From positions 62,001-126,000 of the forward strand of contig QNYK01000079.1 of NCBI GenBank assembly GCA_003973385.1: 64,000 nt of DNA. The letters are read 5' to 3'. The stretch is from Bacillota bacterium (GTDB lineage Bacteria; Planctomycetota; UBA8108; UBA1146). Positions 27,378 through 35,035 of this stretch are shown one piece after another; position 1 is the stretch's first letter; the number at the start of each line of letters is the position of its first letter. The notes beneath the pieces were generated by a model, which worked only from the letters and a program-made list of their open reading frames with translations, searched no databases and was not told the origin of the DNA. The position numbers and the translations under genes were made by a program.

Positions 27378-27704
27378 TCAGTTCCATCCCCTGTGCGCGA
27401 TGGAACACTTGTCGAGCCACTGTCTCACAAAATCGACATGATCTCCTTGAAGCTCGAGGGTTTGCCCCTTGCAGGTTCCTCCGGTGGCACAGCGTTTCTT
27501 CAGATCTCTCAGCAGCAATTTTACATCTGATCGTTCGAGCGGAAGTTCAGCGATGACGGTGACGGTCTTTCCACGTCTCTTTTCGATGCGAATCTTCGCC
27601 ACTCCCTCTGGAACTCTCTTCTGACAGAGGCATTCTCCAGCACTTTTCCTGCATATCGGGCACGGTTCTGCAGAGTCCGAACTCCACACCACCTTTGCGG
27701 CCAC
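27378..27704 (-). CDS. yciH: YciH/SUI1-family translation factor with N-terminal Cys motif
   Basis: 108 aa from a GTG start with AGGAG 6 nt upstream. The SUI1/eIF1 core is clear: IRIEKRRGKTVTVI, LLRDLKKRCATGGTCK and ELQGDHVDFVRQWL. Residues 14-28 carry CPIC...CLC, possibly a small zinc site. In Escherichia coli YciH is linked to stress-time control of initiation. Convergent with the ketosynthase gene, 4 bp apart. Confidence 0.92.
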   Translation of the reverse strand: MAAKVVWSSDSAEPCPICRKSAGECLCQKRVPEGVAKIRIEKRRGKTVTVIAELPLERSDVKLLLRDLKKRCATGGTCKGQTLELQGDHVDFVRQWLDKCSIAHRGWN

Positions 27705-28006
27705 CTGTTTCTCCTGCCCACCTCGAACACGCCGACTCGGTCATGCTCACCGACATGTTGTCGCTGGTGACGATGGCCTTGTCGAGATTCCAGAGCAATT
27801 TTGGCGATCCGGAGACGCTATTTTCAGCTGAAGGACAGCGCAGAACACACCTCCTTTGGCTTCCCGATCCAACTGGAGTGGAGTATCCTGCCCCTTCGGG
27901 GTACTTCCCTACCGGGGGAGGAAACTGGTTCTGCGATCGGCAATACCGCCGGTTTCATGGTGCGGATACCGTGGAGAATTCCACCTCCAATGCAAGGAGA
28001 CTTTTC
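27705..28006. promoter_or_regulatory. Divergent intergenic region
   Basis: About 300 bp between the yciH-like gene and the thioredoxin-like gene. The plus-strand frame is open through it, but the predicted peptide has no recognisable features and the downstream start has its own strong site (AAGGAG at 27994-27999). Treated as non-coding with promoters for both genes. Confidence 0.4.
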
Positions 28007-28960
28007 ATGTCGATGATCATCCTGACAGCCCTGCTGGCCTGTTCACCGCTGACCGTCGGAGACGAACCCACCGCCCCCGTCGCCAGCCAACCACTTCCAT
28101 GGGTGATGGACATCAGCATCGCCAAGGAGTTGGCCCGCAAGGAGGGGAAGGACATCCTCATCAACTTCACCGGCAGCGACTGGTGCGGATGGTGCAAACG
28201 CCTCGATGGCGAGGTGTTTTCCGTGCCGAGTTTTCATGAGAGTGCAGGCAAACAGTACATCTACCTGTACCTGGACTTCCCCAGATCCGAAGAGGCGAGG
28301 GCCAAGGTCATAGATGAAGCCCTCAACTCGAAGAGCCGCGAGGAGATCGGAGTCAGTGTATTCCCGACCGTCATCCTCGCAGACAGTCAGATGCGACCCT
28401 ATGCAAGAACCGGCTACCTGGAGGGTGGTCCCGAAACGTACCTCGAGCACATCGCCGAGTTGCGTGGCTCCGGCCAAAAGATCAAGGCACTGCTCTCGGC
28501 CAAGGAAGAGCAACAACAGGGTCTTCTCGCCGGGGCTTTTAGCGTGCTCGCCGAGCACAAACTGCTCGGCTACCCGGGCTTCAATAAATTCCTCGACATG
28601 GCTTCGAAATCGGGCGATCAGAAACTGGTCAAGATGGTTGCCCAGCACCGATCTCTTAGCGACTTGATGGCACTGATGAACTCCCAAAAACAAGATTACC
28701 CAGCACTGGTAAAATTTCTCAAGGACAACCCTGATCTTCAGGGTCCGGAAGTTCTCAATGCGCTCTGGCTCAGCCACGGCTGGTTGCATGAGTCGGGAGA
28801 AAAGGAAGTCGCCATGCAGTTCCTCAACAGGATGCTGGCAGACCCATTGCTCGAAGGTAACGAGCAGGGACAGAAGATGATCGGAGCGGCGCTCAAGCGC
28901 CTCGACGAAGACCCAGAAGTTGGCCATGATCACGATGGTGACGGCGTACCAGACCACTAG
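28007..28960 (+). CDS. Exported thioredoxin-fold protein (WCGWC)
   Basis: 317 aa from the ATG at 28007, with AAGGAG 7 nt upstream. A short hydrophobic N-terminus ending LLAC may be a signal peptide or lipobox. Residues ~35-150 form a thioredoxin-like domain with FTGSDWCGWCKRLDGEVF, the DUF255/YyaL-type WCxWC active site. The rest is mostly helical and unassigned, ending in DHDGDGVPDH, a possible calcium loop. Probably a periplasmic thiol-disulfide protein. It resembles the UGA-containing thioredoxin-like genes elsewhere in the window but uses Cys. Confidence 0.83.
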   Translation: MSMIILTALLACSPLTVGDEPTAPVASQPLPWVMDISIAKELARKEGKDILINFTGSDWCGWCKRLDGEVFSVPSFHESAGKQYIYLYLDFPRSEEARAKVIDEALNSKSREEIGVSVFPTVILADSQMRPYARTGYLEGGPETYLEHIAELRGSGQKIKALLSAKEEQQQGLLAGAFSVLAEHKLLGYPGFNKFLDMASKSGDQKLVKMVAQHRSLSDLMALMNSQKQDYPALVKFLKDNPDLQGPEVLNALWLSHGWLHESGEKEVAMQFLNRMLADPLLEGNEQGQKMIGAALKRLDEDPEVGHDHDGDGVPDH

Positions 28961-29019
28961 AAATCGGTGCTGCAGCACTTCGGAGTGACCATCGGCGGAA
29001 CCATCTCGATCAACTGATA

Positions 29020-29052
29020 GTGGCCGGGTCCAGGCGGACCCGGCCACCTTTT
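29020..29052 (+). terminator. Rho-independent terminator
   Basis: Perfect 12-bp stem (GTGGCCGGGTCC / GGACCCGGCCAC) with loop AGGC, followed by CTTTT, 60 bp after the thioredoxin-like gene. Its position argues that the next gene starts downstream of it. Confidence 0.88.
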
Positions 29053-29172
29053 ATCTGTTCACAACTGTCATTCCCAGCAGTCATATGCCGCGGTCAAGAC
29101 CCACAGTTTCCTTCAGATCCTCTGCTACCATGCTGCTACCGAGCCCCCCACCTGGATATCGACACGTCGATC

Positions 29173-31053
29173 GTGGCGTTGCCATTCTCCCGACGGAATC
29201 CTGCGGCTATCATCCTGGCGACGGGGGGCCGATTGGCGAGTTCCGGGAAACCACGCGAGGGGTGCGAAGGCTATCGCCGCTCCTCCCGGCGCTATCCGGG
29301 GCGATCCGGACGTCGCCGGGCCGTCTTTCTCGGTCTGGTCCATCTGATCATCGCTGGCCACCTGCTCCACTGGATCATCACCGGCAACACACTCTCCCCT
29401 GTCGAACCATCGGAGAGCATGTACACCCTGGAGAATGGTGAGGTCAATGCAGGCTTCATCTTCTTCATCGTTGCGATCCTCTCGACCGCCGTCCTGGGAC
29501 GATGGTTCTGCGGCTGGGCCTGCCACATGGTTGCGCTGCAAGATCTGTGCGGCTGGATGATGCGAAAGGTGGGCGTGCGCCCGCGCCCCTTTCGCTCCCG
29601 CCTGCTCGGCTTCGTTCCCTACCTTCTCGCCTTCTACATGTTCCTGTGGCCAGCACTGAAGCGATGGGCATCTCCCTGGCTTGACCAGAACTTCGCTTCG
29701 CTGGCCAGCTGGTTGGGCCCGGTCACGCCATGGCCAGGGTTTTCAAACCATCTGATGGTGACCGATTTCTGGGCTACCTTTCCGTCGCTTCTGGTCGCGA
29801 TCCCCTTCTTTCTCATCTGTGGATTTGCCTGCGTCTATCTGCTGGGGGCCAAGGGCTTCTGCAGTTACGGTTGCCCCTACGGAGCTTTCTTCTCGGTTGC
29901 AGATCGCATCGCACCGATGCGAATAATCGCCAACATGGATGCGTGCAATACATGCGGGCTCTGCACTGCCAACTGCACCTCGAATGTGCAGATCTCGCGC
30001 GAGATCCGAATACATTCTCAGGTCGTCGATCCGGGTTGCATGAAATGCCTCGACTGTGTCGATGTGTGCCCCAACGGAGTTCTTTCCTACGGACCCGGCA
30101 GTAGAGATCTCATCTCGGCCAGTTCCAGCAGAAGTGCGTCCACCAGCAAATCGGATCTGTCACTCGCTGGTGAGGTGGTACTGGCGGTCATTTTTTCCGT
30201 GGCATGGATTTGCTGGCGAGGAGTCGCACAGCAGATCCCGATGTTGATGGCCACGGGCATTGCGCTGGCTATCACCTTCTTGCTCTGGAAAAGTTACCAG
30301 ATACTCACGCAGCCCGATGTCTCTCTGCATCGACAGCCACTTCGTCGCAGTGGGACATCGACAACTCGTGCCAAACTACTGATGGCGAGTGCCATTCTCT
30401 GCACATTACTGACCACGTCAGCGGGTCATACGCGCTGGAACCAGCATCAGGCGGATGGTCACTTTTCGCTGGCAGAGGTAAATCTTGATCGGGTGCTGCT
30501 TCCCCAACAGGAGCCTGTTTCCGCCGAGGTGAAGGCGTCCGCTCGTCGCGCCATCTGGCACCTGCAGCAGACGCTCAGCTTCGGCCGAGGTGGCCTGGCC
30601 CTGTTCGAACCGAAAGAGACCATCCTGGAGCAGAGGCTCGGATACATGAGTGCCGTCTCCGGTGATCTGGAGGCGGCCAGATCCTGGTGGACCCGTGCGC
30701 TTGAAGAAAACCCGACCGATGACCTGCTGGTGCGCTTCGGCCAGTTGATCGAGATCACGGGTGAAGGGGCTGCGGGGCCGAAGGCGCTGGCAGACTGGCT
30801 CGATGAACAGCGAAACCGGCTCGGAAACCGCATCGTTCTGGTCAATCTTCGTGGGGACCTCGCCAGAAGACAGGCGCTCGCTGCCGTCGGTCAGGGCAAC
30901 CCGGAAGCAGCGGCTCGGCATCTACAGGCCCTCATCGGCTGGGTCGGCGATGAACCGCAGCTTCTGCTCGACATCGCAAAACTCCTCGAAGAAGCGGGAA
31001 TCAGCGCCGAGGCACGGAGTTTCAGGGAAAGGGCGCAACTGCCGCGACAGTAG
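29173..31053 (+). CDS. NapH/CcoG-like membrane polyferredoxin with TPR-like C-terminal domain
   Basis: About 626 aa if the GTG at 29173 is used. The start is uncertain: TTG codons at 29179 and 29233 are also possible, and the latter follows a G-rich stretch. Membrane segments surround GRWFCGWACHMVALQD and GFCSYGCPYGAFF, the paired Cys motifs of NapH/FixG-type electron-transfer proteins. Two ferredoxin clusters follow, CNTCGLCTANC and CMKCLDCVDVCP. After two more membrane segments, residues from ~430 form a soluble, TPR-like helical tail. Likely a quinol-linked electron donor; the tail is unusual. The stop lies inside a tandem repeat. Confidence 0.85.
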   Translation: MALPFSRRNPAAIILATGGRLASSGKPREGCEGYRRSSRRYPGRSGRRRAVFLGLVHLIIAGHLLHWIITGNTLSPVEPSESMYTLENGEVNAGFIFFIVAILSTAVLGRWFCGWACHMVALQDLCGWMMRKVGVRPRPFRSRLLGFVPYLLAFYMFLWPALKRWASPWLDQNFASLASWLGPVTPWPGFSNHLMVTDFWATFPSLLVAIPFFLICGFACVYLLGAKGFCSYGCPYGAFFSVADRIAPMRIIANMDACNTCGLCTANCTSNVQISREIRIHSQVVDPGCMKCLDCVDVCPNGVLSYGPGSRDLISASSSRSASTSKSDLSLAGEVVLAVIFSVAWICWRGVAQQIPMLMATGIALAITFLLWKSYQILTQPDVSLHRQPLRRSGTSTTRAKLLMASAILCTLLTTSAGHTRWNQHQADGHFSLAEVNLDRVLLPQQEPVSAEVKASARRAIWHLQQTLSFGRGGLALFEPKETILEQRLGYMSAVSGDLEAARSWWTRALEENPTDDLLVRFGQLIEITGEGAAGPKALADWLDEQRNRLGNRIVLVNLRGDLARRQALAAVGQGNPEAAARHLQALIGWVGDEPQLLLDIAKLLEEAGISAEARSFRERAQLPRQ

Positions 31054-31109
31054 CCACAGTAGTAGCCACAGTAGTAGCCACAGTAGTAGCCACAGTAGTA
31101 GCCACAGTG
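31051..31109. repeat. 12-bp direct tandem repeat
   Basis: Unit TAGCCACAGTAG, four exact copies plus an 11-bp partial fifth. The first three bases are the stop codon of the NapH-like gene. It fills the gap before the convergent ABC gene and gives no obvious hairpin. Confidence 0.9.
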
Positions 31110-31117
31110 CGGTGGGG

Positions 31118-32077
31118 CTACTCCTCCAGCTGCGCTGACGCCTCATCGCCTGTGATCCTCAGATACGCCTCCTCGAGACTCGCACCCTCGCGCATCTCGT
31201 GCGGTGGCAGGCCCAGTTCCAGCAACCCTCCCAGCAGTGCGCAGAGAGCGGCATCGATTCCCCCCTCGCCACTGCCATCCAGATCGACCGTGATTCGATC
31301 CCCGGCCACGATCGACTTGCGGACGTGCTCTGTTTGGTCCAGCTGCTGGGCCTCCTCTTCGGAGACCAGTCGCCCCACTCGAATCTCGAATCGACGGCCT
31401 CTACGGGTCACCTCCTCGATGGTGCCAGATTCGATCATCTGGCCATCGGCGATCACCGCGATCTCATCGATGAGATCCTGCAGTTCCAGCAAATTATGAG
31501 ATGACACGATGACCAGCGCCGTCTTGCCGAGTTCTCGAATCAGTTGCCGCACCTGCTTGGCATTGGCAGGATCGAGTCCAGAGGTGGGTTCATCGAAGAG
31601 AATCAACTCCGGTGATCCGAGCAGAGCCTGTGCCACTCCCAGGCGCTTGCCCATGCCGTGGGAGAGCACAGCAGCTCCTCGATCGAGTTCGCCTGCCAGA
31701 CCGACACTCTCCATCGTGGCGACCACCTCTTGAACCGCGGTGGCGCCTCGAACGCCATCCAGGGCTCTCAGAAACATCAATTGATCGCCGATCGAGACAT
31801 CTCGGGCAAAGATCGCATCTTGAGGCATCACCGCAACCCGGCTCACCAGACTTGGATGCCCGGGAGACGCCGCTCCGAGTACCTCGATCGAGCCCTGCTG
31901 CACTCTCAAGAATCCTGCGATCAATGAGAAGAGAGTCGTTTTCCCAGCGCCATTGGGTCCCACCAGACCCACAACACCTCGGTCGGGGAGACTCCAGTCG
32001 AGATGGTCGATGGCGACCTTGTCACCAAAACTGTGGCTCAGCCCTTGAATCCGGAGTTGGTGATGCGATCTGTTCAC
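31118..32077 (-). CDS. ABC transporter ATP-binding protein
   Basis: 319 aa from a GTG at 32077 overlapping the permease stop (GTGA) with AAGGA upstream. Walker A GPNGAGKTT, Q-loop VMPQDAIF, Walker B LILFDEPTSGLD, H-loop VSSHN. The signature region reads LSHGMGKRLG, matching LSxGMxxR of ABC-2 exporter ATPases. A C-terminal ~90-residue regulatory part follows. Last gene of the dtxR/ferritin operon. Energises export with the adjacent permease; the substrate is unknown. Confidence 0.93.
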   Translation of the reverse strand: MNRSHHQLRIQGLSHSFGDKVAIDHLDWSLPDRGVVGLVGPNGAGKTTLFSLIAGFLRVQQGSIEVLGAASPGHPSLVSRVAVMPQDAIFARDVSIGDQLMFLRALDGVRGATAVQEVVATMESVGLAGELDRGAAVLSHGMGKRLGVAQALLGSPELILFDEPTSGLDPANAKQVRQLIRELGKTALVIVSSHNLLELQDLIDEIAVIADGQMIESGTIEEVTRRGRRFEIRVGRLVSEEEAQQLDQTEHVRKSIVAGDRITVDLDGSGEGGIDAALCALLGGLLELGLPPHEMREGASLEEAYLRITGDEASAQLEE

Positions 32078-32997
32078 AGGTCCATCCTTCGAAATCGAAG
32101 TACGGCCACGATGGTGAAGAAGAGCCCATGACATAGGCAAAACAACATCGCCCAGGCGACCGTCTGCCCGTCCGGTGACAGCAAGTTGTGGGAGTAGCCC
32201 CAGGGTAACAGGTACAGCAGATAGCCCAGAAAACCCAGCATCTCCCACTCTTCCCCGGCTCGATGGAGACTCAAGGAGATCACTGGAACAGCGATGGTGA
32301 ATCCAACAGATCCCAGCAACGCCACCATCGGTACCCTGAAGAGGGTGCTGAACAGCACTCCCAGAGCAACATAGGGAACACACAGCACCAGCAATGCGCC
32401 CAGCGTTTTGATCCCCCAAGGCACCAGGTCACTCCAGCCATCGAGGGGCAACACGATACCCAGGTACAAGACGATGGCTCCCTGAAGCAGGGTGATCAGG
32501 GTCCAGGAAAGCACCAATGCGCCCAGCAGCCGACCCAGTAGCAGCGATGTTCGGGTGGTTCTCGGTAACAGGTATCGGATCGAGCGATGCTGAACATCCC
32601 CCGAGATGGAGGCGAAGGAACCGAGTGGCAGCAGGATCGGAAGCACCAGACCCAGCAGCAACACCGTCAAGGACAGCAGCACCGGATGATCCAGCACCAG
32701 GTATCTGCCCCAGGTCGCCAGTTCGACCAGGTCTCCCGCCTCCATCCGCTCCACGAAGGTGTTGAAGGACCACTCCTGCAGCGTCGCCATGGCGAGGAAG
32801 AAACCCACTGCCCGGGCAGCATTATCTCTGAACTCTTCCGCGGTGATCATTTCCAACTCGATGGGCATGAATACCAGGCTGGCGACGCCCAACCCCGTCA
32901 TCATCGTCAATACGATGAAGGCAATCCCCGATCCTGAACGAAGCGAATGGGACATCGAGTTTCGAGCATGGAGGAGTATTTGAGAAATACGACTCAT
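32074..32997 (-). CDS. ABC-2 type permease
   Basis: 307 aa with about six hydrophobic segments. A first helix near residues 25-45 and an extracytoplasmic loop are followed by five clustered helices from ~105 onward, the layout of NosY/Nat-like ABC-2 permeases. No periplasmic binding protein is near, so export is more likely than import. ATGA overlap with the upstream gene and GTGA overlap with the downstream ATPase gene show translational coupling. Confidence 0.87.
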   Translation of the reverse strand: MSRISQILLHARNSMSHSLRSGSGIAFIVLTMMTGLGVASLVFMPIELEMITAEEFRDNAARAVGFFLAMATLQEWSFNTFVERMEAGDLVELATWGRYLVLDHPVLLSLTVLLLGLVLPILLPLGSFASISGDVQHRSIRYLLPRTTRTSLLLGRLLGALVLSWTLITLLQGAIVLYLGIVLPLDGWSDLVPWGIKTLGALLVLCVPYVALGVLFSTLFRVPMVALLGSVGFTIAVPVISLSLHRAGEEWEMLGFLGYLLYLLPWGYSHNLLSPDGQTVAWAMLFCLCHGLFFTIVAVLRFRRMDL

Positions 32998-33470
32998 CGC
33001 TTCCCCAGATCCTTACGAAAGATCACCTGCACCATGAACAACAGGAACAACGGGTAGAACAACTGCCTCACCAGGTCCATTCCCACTGCCCGCAACACGT
33101 CGCCCGGCAGGATCTTCAGCGCCAGCAGTGAAACCGAGACCATTCCCACTGCGGCCAGTGTCGAACACCACTTTCCTGCCCAGCGGGATCGCTTCCACAA
33201 TCCCACCACCGAGATGACGAGCAACAAGGCCACCACCACACCGAGCACGCCGAGCCACTGGAGATGGGTCGGGTCCACCTGTGCCTCGACCATGGATTGC
33301 ATCTCCCTGCGAAGCCAGCGTCCACGGGTGTGCTCTGGGTCCTGAAGGAATGAGCGCAGATTAAATGAATTGATGATCCGCCCCAGCGCCGGGCCGACGC
33401 TGGCGAGTGCAAAGAAACCATTCAGAAATGCAAGGGATGTCAGCCCCCCCGGACGGTCACTGATCGCCAA
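32994..33470 (-). CDS. Small integral membrane protein of the ABC/ferritin operon
   Basis: 158 aa from a TTG at 33470 with GGAG 7 nt upstream; the start lies 14 bp inside the ferritin-like gene. Four hydrophobic segments (SLAFLNGFFALASVGPALG; VLGVVVALLLVISVVGLW; AAVGMVSVSLLAL; LFYPLFLLFMVQVIF). I do not recognise the family. Its position between a ferritin and an ABC-2 permease suggests an accessory membrane subunit of the transporter. Confidence 0.75.
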   Translation of the reverse strand: MAISDRPGGLTSLAFLNGFFALASVGPALGRIINSFNLRSFLQDPEHTRGRWLRREMQSMVEAQVDPTHLQWLGVLGVVVALLLVISVVGLWKRSRWAGKWCSTLAAVGMVSVSLLALKILPGDVLRAVGMDLVRQLFYPLFLLFMVQVIFRKDLGKR

Positions 33471-33909
33471 CTGGCGACTCCACCAGCAACATCTGCAGTT
33501 GAGAGACGTGCTCCGATTCGACAGCCACCTGTTGTCTCGCGAACTCCTCGAGTACCACATCTCCGCTGGAGTCCACCTGCTCGAGCAGATCGCGATAGCC
33601 ATCGAGGGCTGCCTGTTCAAATAGCAGCGCTTCTGCGATCGCCTGCTGCCCGGAGTACCTCCTGCCGTCGAGATTCAGCTGGATCCTGGGGCTTGGATTG
33701 CCCCCGAGTTGCAAGATCTTTTCGCTGACCTGCTGGGCATGCTCCACCGTCTCCTCGTGATTTTCCTGAAGAATCTTTTGAACAATCAGGCGATCGATCC
33801 CCTGAACCATCGAGCCGAGATGAAGATAGCGAATCGACGCTTCCAACTCTTCAGCGAGCAGGGCGTTGAGCCTGGCGATGGTTTCTTCACGGGTTATCTT
33901 CGGGTTCAT
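33457..33909 (-). CDS. Ferritin-like (bacterioferritin-type) protein
   Basis: 150 aa, four-helix ferritin length. Candidate iron-site residues are the E20/E21/E23 group in LLAEELEASIRY, the HEETVEHA segment (E52/E53/H57), E99, and E131/H134 in VESEHVSQL, in the order expected for a diiron ferroxidase. Spacing in the second motif is a little off the classic ExxH, so activity is not certain. Start overlaps the regulator stop (ATGA). Likely stores or oxidises iron in the cytoplasm, under the control of the upstream DtxR-type gene. Confidence 0.82.
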   Translation of the reverse strand: MNPKITREETIARLNALLAEELEASIRYLHLGSMVQGIDRLIVQKILQENHEETVEHAQQVSEKILQLGGNPSPRIQLNLDGRRYSGQQAIAEALLFEQAALDGYRDLLEQVDSSGDVVLEEFARQQVAVESEHVSQLQMLLVESPVGDQ

Positions 33910-34454
33910 GAGTCCTCACTCTCGATGGCAGCTGCTTTCTTCAGGAGGCGGTTTGCAAGCTGCTGAGTTGCAGTATCAGGGAAGGGAGAGGATGAGTCTG
34001 AGGAACTTCGCGCCGACTCCACCAATGAACGTATCCTCTGGTCTTCGCTCAAGTCCTCCAGACCTTCAAGCAGCGATCCTGCCGCCTCGGCAGTCATGTC
34101 GCTGATGAGGTGTTCAATCTTGCACGCATCTTGTTCGGCGATCTCATCGGGAACCCCCAGCACGTCGCGAAAGAGCGCCTGGATCAGGATTCGCTTGGTG
34201 CGAATTCCCTGAGCGATGCGCTGGCCCTCCACCGATAGGCTCAGGTGCTTGTGCTCATCTTCCACCACCAGCCCTCGATGACGCAGTCCCTTGAGGGTCA
34301 CGGAGACACTTCCACGGGTGATCCCGAGATGCCTCGCCACATCGGAAACGCGTGCGTATCCCACCTCGTCGTGCAGGTCGCCGATGGTGGTCAGATGATG
34401 CGCAGCGGAGTGGCTCACCGGGTTCTGATCGAATTCTCGCCAGTCGCTCACCAA
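33906..34454 (-). CDS. DtxR/MntR-family metal-dependent regulator
   Basis: Up to 182 aa (TTG at 34454 or the next codon, GTG at 34451, both behind GGAGGA). N-terminal winged helix (VSDVARHLGITRGSVSVTLKGLRHRGLV) and the dimerisation/metal region with EQDACKIEHLIS, matching the Cys-Glu-His primary site of iron-type DtxR/IdeR. The usual His/Glu of the other site (RHR.IE) reads KRILIQ, so one ligand set is altered. First gene of the ferritin/ABC operon, probably regulating itself and feo through the palindromes at 34538 and 38541. Confidence 0.9.
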   Translation of the reverse strand: MVSDWREFDQNPVSHSAAHHLTTIGDLHDEVGYARVSDVARHLGITRGSVSVTLKGLRHRGLVVEDEHKHLSLSVEGQRIAQGIRTKRILIQALFRDVLGVPDEIAEQDACKIEHLISDMTAEAAGSLLEGLEDLSEDQRIRSLVESARSSSDSSSPFPDTATQQLANRLLKKAAAIESEDS

Positions 34455-34537
34455 TCCTCCAGTCTTCCCCTGGTTTCGTCGCCAGATGCTTCTCCCGGGC
34501 TCTTCCTGGGCTCAAATCCGTCCATCGAACTCGATGA

Positions 34538-34553
34538 GTTTGGCTACCCAAAC
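34538..34553. promoter_or_regulatory. Putative DtxR-type operator between dtxR and feoA
   Basis: GTTTGG-CTAC-CCAAAC, a perfect 6-4-6 inverted repeat. The same 16 bp with a single change occurs upstream of feoB. Located 84 bp from the regulator gene and 168 bp from feoA, suited to repress both divergent units when iron-loaded. CAAACAGGT recurs as a direct repeat just downstream. Confidence 0.72.
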
Positions 34554-34720
34554 AGGTTGACGGGAGTACAAACAGGTCGCTAAACTGCTGCCGAGATCGC
34601 CGGATGGGTTCCGGTCCGCTATCGGAGCAGGGTAGCGGCACCAGCACTCCAAGACAATCCACATGCTCAAGTTGTTCAGTCGCGATCTCGCCCTGATGAG
34701 ACCCTCACGAGGAGAAACTG

Positions 34721-35035
34721 ATGTTTCGAGATGTCCTGGCAGAGACGAGTCCTGGATCACCGGCCGAATCCGGGCCATCAGAATCGGACACACCCTCCCC
34801 TGGCGCCGAAGTGCGGTGTTTGATGGCGATGGAGCGTGGCCAGCGCGTCCGACTGGTCACCGAATCACTGCCTTCGACCCACCGCCCTCTGCTCGAGGCG
34901 ATGGGACTCTGCAACGACTGCGATCTCCACATCTGCCTATCGAGCGGTACCTGCATCATCGACATCGACGGCAGCCGTCTCGGAATCAGCAGACAGGTGG
35001 CCCGGTCCATCATGGCCATCCCGGTCGGTCCCTAA
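34721..35035 (+). CDS. feoA: FeoA-domain protein
   Basis: 104 aa with a strong site (GAGGAG, 6 nt before the ATG). Residues ~36-104 are a FeoA/SH3-like domain (RGQRVRLVTESLP, LLEAMGL, GSRLGISRQVARSIMAIPVGP). The first ~30 residues are a Ser/Pro/Glu-rich extension not typical of FeoA. It probably modulates the ferrous transporter FeoB, which is encoded 1.4 kb away on the other strand. The stop overlaps that of the convergent gene. Confidence 0.88.
   Translation: MFRDVLAETSPGSPAESGPSESDTPSPGAEVRCLMAMERGQRVRLVTESLPSTHRPLLEAMGLCNDCDLHICLSSGTCIIDIDGSRLGISRQVARSIMAIPVGP

Noticed and set aside
28007-28960. WCGWC thioredoxin-like gene as a selenoprotein
   Set aside because: Both active-site residues are encoded as Cys and there is no in-frame TGA.
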